64,000 nucleotides of DNA from assembly GCA_950295325.1 (NCBI GenBank), contig OX485807.1, forward strand, positions 6,944,501-7,008,500, written 5' to 3'. The DNA is from Polytrichum commune (taxonomy: Eukaryota > Streptophyta > Polytrichopsida > Polytrichales > Polytrichaceae). The position numbers and the translations under genes are program-made. A model generated the notes under the pieces. It was not told where the DNA came from. It searched no databases and saw only the letters and a program-made list of their open reading frames with translations. The stretch's first letter is position 1; each line of letters starts with the position of its first letter. Positions 57,854-64,000 of this stretch are shown one piece after another.

Positions 57854-59149
57854 ATGGCAAGATCAAGCAGAAGCGCCATTGAGATGTTCGCGGTGAAGGT
57901 CGATGGCCTCCCAGAGTCGGTGTTAGACGATAACGGCAACGACAACTATGTCCCCAAGGAAGACTTCATGGGGGAGTGGACGGCACTGCCAGAGAAGATC
58001 GGGGACGGCCTCTTCTGCATGCGCTTCACCTACGAGCTGGAGACAAGACCGGACCAGCCCGAACAGTGGGTTCAAATGAAGACGTGGGAGATAGAGTCCA
58101 TAGAGGCCCAGGGGGAGTATGTAATTCTGGACATGAAGAACAAGAAGGATCATATCAACCTCTTGTTGCATTTTCAGAAAAATACCTTCTCCTACCAATA
58201 CGCCACCAATAACGTAGCGGAAGATGCCAAGCACTTCGACCTGGACGGCCTCTTCTCCAAATATGCGTTGAGCCCATACTGGACTGCAAGGAAATTGACC
58301 GCCCTTGCATTGAACATCTCCAAATACAACAGTGTGGTCACTGAGGCAAACAAGAAGAAGAAGAGCCCCAGGAAACCATCCACATCAGGGGCAGGAGGAT
58401 CTAGAAGTGCACCCAGGCCTGTGCCTTCCGCTAGCAGGGCGACGGAGGGCCCCAGTAGACACTCCACGCCATCGAAGAGGACAAGGGAGGAGATGGAGAA
58501 ATCGGGAGTAACGGAGACCGCAGAGGTGACCTCGCCTGTCGTAATGCCCACCCCCTTGAAAAAGGGTGAGAACCCTGACGCTGTGAAGGCCACGAGGATC
58601 CTTCGAGACTTCAACAACTACTCGAAGGATTGCTGGCCCATGGGACGCCACTTCACATTCAACGTGGACTGCTTCAAGTGCGAGATGTCCCCCAACAAAT
58701 GGGTGGTTCGCTCTCGCGAAAGCGGTGGTGTGAAGTGGCAGATAAATAATCTAATGAACAACGTCAAGTGGGACAGGCAGACCGTCTGCGTCATGCCGAA
58801 GGGGCTGACATCCCGTCCGACGGAGAAGGACTGGCCACGGATCCAGAATGGAGAGTTCTGGATCATAGACGGCCAACACAGCTTGGAGGCGTCCCAAATA
58901 ATTCTCAAGGACGACAACTTCCAGCATGAGCTGAAGGAGGACTTGCGCTACTGGAAGGCGTTCTTGGTGTGGTCGGACGATTGGGACAAGCTGCGGAAGA
59001 TATCCACCTTCCTCAACTCCGGCAACAAAATCAAGGCCTTCGAGGCGTCGTGGACAGCCAACATAGTGGCTGCAAGGGACGTCTGGGTCGCCCACGGGTG
59101 CCCCCCTAAAGAAAGGGAGAACGCGAAGACGCCGTCTCCACAATGGAAG
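57854..59149 (+). CDS. ParB/DGQHR-like protein, exon 1
   Basis: 432 codons from the ATG at 57,854 (MARSSRSAIEMFAVKVDG). The in-frame Met at 57,794 would translate a palindrome (TYERSFVK), so I prefer the later start. Residues 1-165 form a compact unknown domain, and 166-240 a Lys/Pro/Ser linker. Residues about 255-415 contain EFWIIDGQHSLEASQIIL, with D339 opening DGQHS, followed by YWKAFLVWSDDWDKLRKIST and FLNSGNKIKAFE. That order (DGQHR-like loop, strand, then an N-x-K segment) fits ParB/Srx-fold proteins of the DGQHR/DndB kind, which bind or process nucleotides or DNA, except that R is S here. The exon ends QWK|GTGAGT. The gene lies alone between palindrome clusters. Confidence 0.6.
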
Positions 59150-59246
59150 GTGAGTTTACGAACGAACGTTCGTAAATATCTTTGACATTCAAACTTACGA
59201 ACGTGCGTTCGTATTTTGTGCGTTACTGATGTTTTTCTTGCTGCAG
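59150..59246 (+). other. Intron 1 with two palindromes
   Basis: A 97-bp intron, AAG|GTGAGT to TTGCTGCAG|GC, phase 0. Two palindromes (59,155-59,176, and 59,195-59,213, whose right arm is short by two or three bases) take up over 40 percent of it, the first starting 6 bp inside the donor. Confidence 0.85.
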
Positions 59247-60572
59247 GCATTCTGCGACGCGATGGTGGACAAGTTCTCCTCCATCGACATGAAGTCTACA
59301 ACAACCAAGTCTGTCCTGGAGCTCAAGGGTGAGCTCCGCCTCATCTGTTGCAACAGGGACACTTGGGAGTTGTGGACACAATTTTTTGATGCGCACAGCT
59401 CGGGCGATCTGGTCAACCCCGACACCGAGGAGAAGTACAACGCGGAGAAGACCGGGGAGGCCCCTCCACTACTGAGGGAGTTCTTCAGGTCCCTTCAAGG
59501 GTTAACAGAGTCCGAGTTGCAGAGGTGCGCGGTGCATCTTCTTGGGAACACTGTGGGAAGAACCATCCCATACCCGAAGATATTTTTGAAGAGGCCAAGA
59601 CACAAGCCCGGCACGTATTCCATCAAGGAATGGTGCGAACACCGCAAGCTGAAGACTGCTGCAATGAGGGAGTTGAGCGCCCTAATACCAGAGTACGCAC
59701 TCATCCTAGCCGACGGGGACATTAATTGGGCCAGCTGGAAGATGTTCAAGGTCGACTACAACATCTCCGGACCCTCAATGCGTTGTCTTGTCAAGGAGCA
59801 CGCCTCCATTTTGAAGCAGAAGGGGAACAAGAGGACAAAGAAAACCGAGACGGATCCCCAGGAGGTGGAGCAATACAGAAGCTTTTTGACGCGGAAGAGG
59901 TTGGCCACATTCGAAGGAGTGGCCAGATTTTGTCTGTTGACAAAAGGAGTGGAGAGGGTGACATTTTCCAAGTGGGACCGGACCATGAGCAGGGCCGAGG
60001 TGAGGGAGGATCGACGGGGGTGCCCATTTGCCCTGATCGATTTCAGGGGGATCCCCGGTGCGTCGAGGCAGGGGGGGAAGGACATACCTTTCTACGACCC
60101 CTTCATGGCCAAGTTCAAGGAGCACAAGTCTCCGGACATGAGGGAGCCTCACGTTTGGCTGTGGATAGTCGAGCAGGAGAAGCTCTCTGCTGTAGTCGAC
60201 CTATACGAGAAGTCGATCAAATTTGAGTACAGCATCTTCCACAGCACTTACGTGCCCGCCAAGACGGAAGGGATCGTGGCCATCAACGAGGCCAGGGGGA
60301 ACAAACAGGTGGGGGCGGTCAGCCTCGTCTTCTTGACGTACAACGCGCTGCGGAATGGGCGAGCCCCTGTCAAGGCGAACACTACGTTCAAGAAGATCTA
60401 CAGCATCCCCCATCCCCCTCCCAAGGATCTGCTGCAGGAGACCTTGTACACTGTCTTCCCGGCGATGGAACTCAGGTTGGAGTTCTACGTCTCCGTTTTG
60501 CAGAGCGTGGCAATAAGCGGAGAGACCGTGTACAACGTTTGTGGCGGCAGCAAGTTCATGTACGCTGCGATG
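59247..60572 (+). CDS. Methyltransferase-like region, exon 2
   Basis: 442 codons, phase 0 at both ends (residues 433-874). The layout recalls N4/N6 DNA methyltransferases of the kind often fused to ParB-like domains in bacteria and phages. FALIDFRGIPG (D697) stands where a DPPY/DPPW motif IV would be. PHVWLWIVEQEKLSAVVDLY is the following strand and helix. IPHPPPKDLLQ (near 821) resembles the HPTEKP segment, and SGETVYNVCGGSKFMYAAM (about 857-874) resembles motif I, VLDPFxGSGTTxxAA. Both key motifs are degenerate, so methylation activity is doubtful. The assignment is by pattern only. A basic loop (KQKGNKRTKKTETD, near 625) could contact nucleic acid. Confidence 0.45.
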
Positions 60573-60712
60573 GTAAGCTCTCCAACTAATATTTACGAAC
60601 GCTCGTTCGTAAAGTTCACCTCAACTTGTCTTGGGTTTGATGACATTGTTTCTCGTCGTTGATGTTTACGAACGCACGTTCGTATTTTCTAACGTATTTG
60701 CTTGAATCTCAG
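60573..60712 (+). other. Intron 2 with two palindromes
   Basis: A 140-bp intron, ATG|GTAAGC to ATCTCAG|ATG, phase 0, splitting the motif I-like block between MYAAM and MLGLVV. It contains palindromes at 60,592-60,613 and 60,665-60,684, the second with a shortened right arm just as in intron 1. Confidence 0.85.
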
Positions 60713-61837
60713 ATGCTGGGGCTGGTCGTCAACAGCTTCATTGAAGCCATCGACGAGGAGGACTTCCACGTGCACAGGGCGAAGGCCTCCACGATGGACC
60801 TGGAGGACATGTCCCTCCCGAGGACGGACATCAACATGCCCGTCGACGAAGGCATGCCCGCCATGGAGACGGACGACGACGAGCCCGCGCCCTCCTACAA
60901 CGTCGAGGCGATCCTCCGATCCTTGGACGTCACTCCTCTCCGCATTTTGGCGCCGTCGGGAAATCCATCCGACGTGCAAGGGACTCCGGGTGGATACACG
61001 GGGTCGTCGGCGGGGACAACCCAAGATGTCCTCCCCGCGAGAACGTCTGGAGCGGAGGCATTCGGCACTCCCGGGGGATGCTCGACATCCGTGTCGCCCA
61101 GGCCGATCGTGGTTCCCAAGATGGAGAACCTCGACCTTCTGGACCAACGGTCCCGACCGACGTTGGACCAGTACCGCAACACGAGGCGGAGGATGAAGAA
61201 GACCCCCTATGTGGAGCTGCCTCCGGGGGCAATCATCGAGGTCTCCGATGAGGACGAGGGCGACATGGAGATCATGGTCGAGCTGGGGGTAGACTTTGAC
61301 AAAAACAAGAGGGTCAAAGAGGAGGCGTTGTCCGTCGCCGAGCTTAACGCCAAGCTCGAGCAAAAGATGAAGGAGGACATGGCGAAGGCGGCAGAGGAGA
61401 ATGCCAAGAAAATGTTCGCAATTCAGGAGGAGCTGAGGCAGTCGAACGAGAAGACGGACGCCATCCTCGCCATGCTCCAGCGTATGCAGAGCTTCTCGGC
61501 GCCCCCCCAGCCGGCCTACCCCTTCACTGGAGGATACCCCTCCCAATCCCCTCCACCGGGCATGTTCACCGGAGGGCCTTCCCGCCAGCAGGCGCCCCAC
61601 CCCACGCCTGTTGGCACTCCTCCGCCACCAGAGGTTCCCTCGACCACCTCCCACGATGCTGTGGCGGCGGCCATCCAGGAGGACGAGGATTTACGAACGC
61701 GCGTTCGTGAATCTTCAGGTCCTCCAGTCCTCACCCCTCCCCCTTCAAGGGTAGGACTGCCCTCATACACCGATGCATCGTCTTTCACCATCGTCCCCAG
61801 GGTAGTAGACAGACATGGCGATGACTCTGCGCGACAC
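60713..61837 (+). pseudogene. ParB-like gene exon 3, cut by solo LTR
   Basis: 375 codons (residues 875-1249). It starts MLGLVVNSFIEAIDEEDF, completing the methylase-like block. An acidic region, a probable coiled coil (AELNAKLEQKMKEDMAKAAE and on, residues about 1080-1136) and a Pro/Gly-rich part (PPQPAYPFTGGYPSQSPPPG) follow. At 61,689-61,712 a palindrome lies inside the frame and is translated as DLRTRVRES without breaking it. At 61,837 the frame runs into an LTR and would end at a stop at 62,030-62,032. After the LTR the same frame is open again from 63,745. Confidence 0.65.
61689..61712. repeat. Palindrome inside coding exon 3
   Basis: ATTTACGAACG, centre CG, then CGTTCGTGAAT; one mismatch in the right arm (G for A). 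It is in frame with the surrounding protein and has no splice signals of its own. Confidence 0.9.
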
Positions 61838-63739
61838 TGTCGCGCACCTCTCCATGAGGAGTGCCCGAAACACCATGGGCACAAGGGGGACCCCGGAGTG
61901 ACACCCGGGACTTGTGGCGCCGTTGGTGAGAGGGCCCAAGTGATCCTAGTGTGGGTGAGGGCCCCGGGTGTCGCGCACCTCTCCATGAGGAGTGCCCGCA
62001 ACACCATGGGCACAAGGGGGACCCCGGAGTGACACCCGGGACTTGTGACGCCATTGGTGAGAGGGACCAAGTGATCCTAATGTGGGTGAGGGCCCCGGGC
62101 GTTTAGAACGCCTCCCACCCACAAAGACTAGGAGTCATGAGGGTAAAGCCATAAGCTATGAGTAGCTTATGGCGTCCCGATTCTAGAATGCTAAAGAACA
62201 CCTCAATCTGAGGTGTGAGCTAGGAGATATGGCACTTTGAGTGGGATGCTGTCCCGGGACAGCGCCCTGGAACAGCAGGGGCCTGGGAGTGGCTCCCGGG
62301 ACTGCAAAGGTTTAAACAGGCATAACTTCCTCAATACTTGCCCGAATAGGGCAAGTGAGGTGTCCATAGGGATCTACGTGAAATGTAGATGACGATAGAG
62401 TGGTTGGTTGTTAGATTCAGAGACCGCACGTGGAAGTTATGAAGGTCTGAAGCTGCAGGGAGGCTTCTAGACCCGGCGGCTAAGGGAAAATGTCTACTTG
62501 GCCCCAACTCTTGGTAGAGAGACAAAAGGGATGTTGACGGTGGGGGAGGGGCCCCGCCAAAAGTCCTAGAGGCTTATATGGGTGAGGCGGCTTTGCCGAC
62601 CGACCCCCCCGGAGCATACTTGGCAATGTGCTCCGGGTGGTTGTAGTGTTGTCCTAGCAACACTATGACCAAGTAGGGAGTGGACTTCCATGGATGGAAG
62701 TCCACCTTAGCGATGGGTTACCTACTAAGGGGAAAGAGTCCCGAATGCATGTGTAGGAGGGTTTGGTGACCAAATATGGGATTGAAGGTCCGCGGTTTTG
62801 GGAGCTAACCATGCATGTGCGTGGGATGTGCAGGTTAGCGCTCGGGACACTTGCTAGAGTTGGAAAGCGATTGAGCTAAGTGGAGAAAAACTAGCAAGGG
62901 TCGCGACACCGGGCGTTGGGAACGCCTCCCACCCACGGAGACTAGGAGGCACAAGGGTAAGGCCATAAGCTATGCGTAGCTCATGGCGTGGTGATTCTAG
63001 AATGCTCAAGAACACCTCAATCGGAGGTGTGAGCTAGGAGTTATGGCCATTTGAGTGGGGCGCTGTCCCGGGACAGCGCCCTGGTACAGCAGTGCCTGGG
63101 AGTGATTCCCGGGACTGCCAAGGTTCAAACAGGCATAACTTCCTCAATACTTACCCGAATGGGGCAAGTGAGGAGTCCATCGGCATCTACGTGAAGCGTA
63201 GATGAAGATGGAGTGGTTAATTGTTATGATCAGACATCATACAAGGAAGTTATGATGGTCTGAAGCTGCTGGGGGCTTCTAGGCCCAGCGGCTAAGGGAA
63301 AATGTCCACTTGGCCCCAACTCTTGGTAGAGAGACAAGAGGTTGGTTGACGGTGGGGTAGGGGCCCCGCGTAGAGTCCTAGAGGCTTATATGGGTGAGGT
63401 GGTGTGGCCTCACCCACCCGAGGCCGAACGGCAAGGCCTCCATGGGCTTTGGCCTATTGTGAGGCCATAGTTGCCTAGTATGCTTCGGGTTGTTGTAGTG
63501 TTGCTCCGGCAACGCGATGATCAACATAGGATTGGACTTCCATGGATGGAAGTCCACATTGGGGAAATGGGTTACCGATTAAGGAGTGAGTCCCGAAAGC
63601 AAAGTAGGAGGGTTGGTTCCCTCCTATGAACTATTGGTCCGGGGTAAGAGGAGCTATCCATTAGCATGGCGGAATGCGAAGGGTTGCTAGAATTGAAAAT
63701 TGGCAAGATTGTCAAGGGGGGCTAGCAAGGGTTGCGACA
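61838..63739 (+). mobile_element. Solo chromovirus LTR in exon 3, itself split by a second solo LTR
   Basis: An outer LTR in two parts, 61,838-61,968 and 62,914-63,739 (about 957 bp together), bracketed by the duplication GACAC at 61,833-61,837 and 63,740-63,744. No internal sequence remains. It adds stops to the gene. The downstream reading frame is preserved after the insertion, as a 5-bp duplication alone would predict only if the LTR were absent, so the gene is a recent casualty or one allele of it. Confidence 0.93.
61969..62908 (+). repeat. Inner solo LTR, divergent subfamily, TSD CCGGG
   Basis: A 940-bp LTR inserted into the outer LTR at CCGGG (61,964-61,968 and 62,909-62,913). It is more diverged than the other LTRs in the window (for example GGCTTTGCCGACCGACC near 62,590 and altered ends GGGTCGCGACA), so a different subfamily of the same chromovirus was active later than the outer insertion. 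Confidence 0.92.
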
Positions 63740-63744
63740 GACAC

Positions 63745-64000
63745 ACTGACATGGTCATTGTGGAGGACACGCAGGGGAGCCCCAATGACGCACCAGGGGT
63801 GCATGGGATGGACGTGGAAGAAACCCATGCGGCGTGGATGGAGGATGTCAGGATGGACGCGCTCGACCTGGGCGCCGAGGAAGAAGACGCGCTGCGCATC
63901 CAGGCGACACAGGCCTCTCAACCGGAGCGTGAGGCAGAGGCCATGGAGACAGAGGCGGCTGCAGCTGTGGAGGTTACGAACGCGCGTTCGTTAATCGTTG
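63745..64000 (+). pseudogene. ParB-like gene, exon 3 continuation (runs off window)
   Basis: After the LTR the original frame is open for 85 codons to the window end, reading TDMVIVEDTQGSPNDAPGVH and then an acidic Ala/Glu-rich stretch (EEEDALRIQATQAS, EAEAMETEAAAAVE). A palindrome at 63,973-63,993 lies in it as VTNARSLIV. The gene end is outside the window. Confidence 0.6.
63973..63993. repeat. Palindrome near the window end
   Basis: TTACGAACG, centre CG, CGTTCGTTAA; the right arm has an extra T. It could also mark an intron start just beyond, since earlier introns carry these palindromes, but no GT donor is seen immediately before it. Confidence 0.85.

Noticed and set aside
58192-58617. 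Minus-strand ORFs across the ParB-like gene (for example 58,192-58,617 and 60,689-61,654)
   Set aside because: Shadow frames of GC-rich coding sequence; the plus strand carries the splice sites and motif pattern.
1-64000. tRNA, rRNA or other structured RNA genes
   Set aside because: I saw no cloverleaf or rRNA core sequence. The initiator tRNA-Met match is only the 12-base primer site of the LTR elements.

Overview
This looks like nuclear DNA of a streptophyte (land plant or charophyte alga). The evidence is Ty3/gypsy chromovirus elements primed by initiator tRNA-Met (TGGTATCAGAGC next to the LTRs), a CACTA-type terminal repeat, degenerate plant-type TTTAGGG telomere motifs, GT-AG introns, and exon fragments resembling plant GINS-PSF1, malic enzyme and CLPT genes. 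I cannot name the species. A charophyte is a guess from the mixture of families, not something the sequence proves.

1-38,956 is a nested stack of LTR retrotransposons. One chromovirus family with LTRs of about 970 bp (TGTCGC...GCGACA) occurs again and again in both orientations. Target-site duplications order the insertions. A Copia element (LTR 8697-9020, gag-pol 9627-12038) is split at TAGTA by chromovirus A (12,039-38,658, minus). A is itself split at CTCAC by chromovirus C (15,707-22,753, plus) and, inside its own LTR, at ACCCC by chromovirus B (25,053-37,798, plus). B is an LTR-internal-LTR-internal-LTR tandem whose two halves are nearly identical. Most chromovirus copies are deletion derivatives with no reverse-transcriptase core, a damaged protease site and broken integrase frames. 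The copy starting at 2603 keeps an almost intact gag, split in phase by a solo LTR (GACTT duplication).

38,957 to about 44.3 kb carries one end of a CACTA element and minus-strand exons of a Ptta/En-Spm (TNPA-like) protein with one in-frame stop. 44.3-49.4 kb is a patchwork of isolated exons from at least four unrelated host genes plus a MITE-like inverted repeat. No second CACTA end was found.

49.5-64 kb holds two gene-like units and a striking repeat. On the minus strand, 49,470-52,599 encodes a large DUF7869-like protein interrupted by one TGA. On the plus strand, 57,854 to beyond the window end, a three-exon gene encodes a protein of more than 1300 residues. It has a ParB/DGQHR-like motif (DGQHS), then a region resembling a degenerate N4/N6 DNA methyltransferase, then an acidic, coiled-coil and proline-rich tail. 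Exon 3 is broken by a solo LTR that contains another solo LTR.

At least 24 copies of a short palindrome (arm TTTACGAACG, 2-nt centre, reverse-complement arm) lie between 52.9 and 64 kb and nowhere else in the window. They sit upstream of both genes, two in each intron of the ParB-like gene, and inside its third exon. The pairing of a ParB-like/methylase-like protein with parS-like palindromes is the most promising candidate for an undescribed system here. The functional link is inference only.
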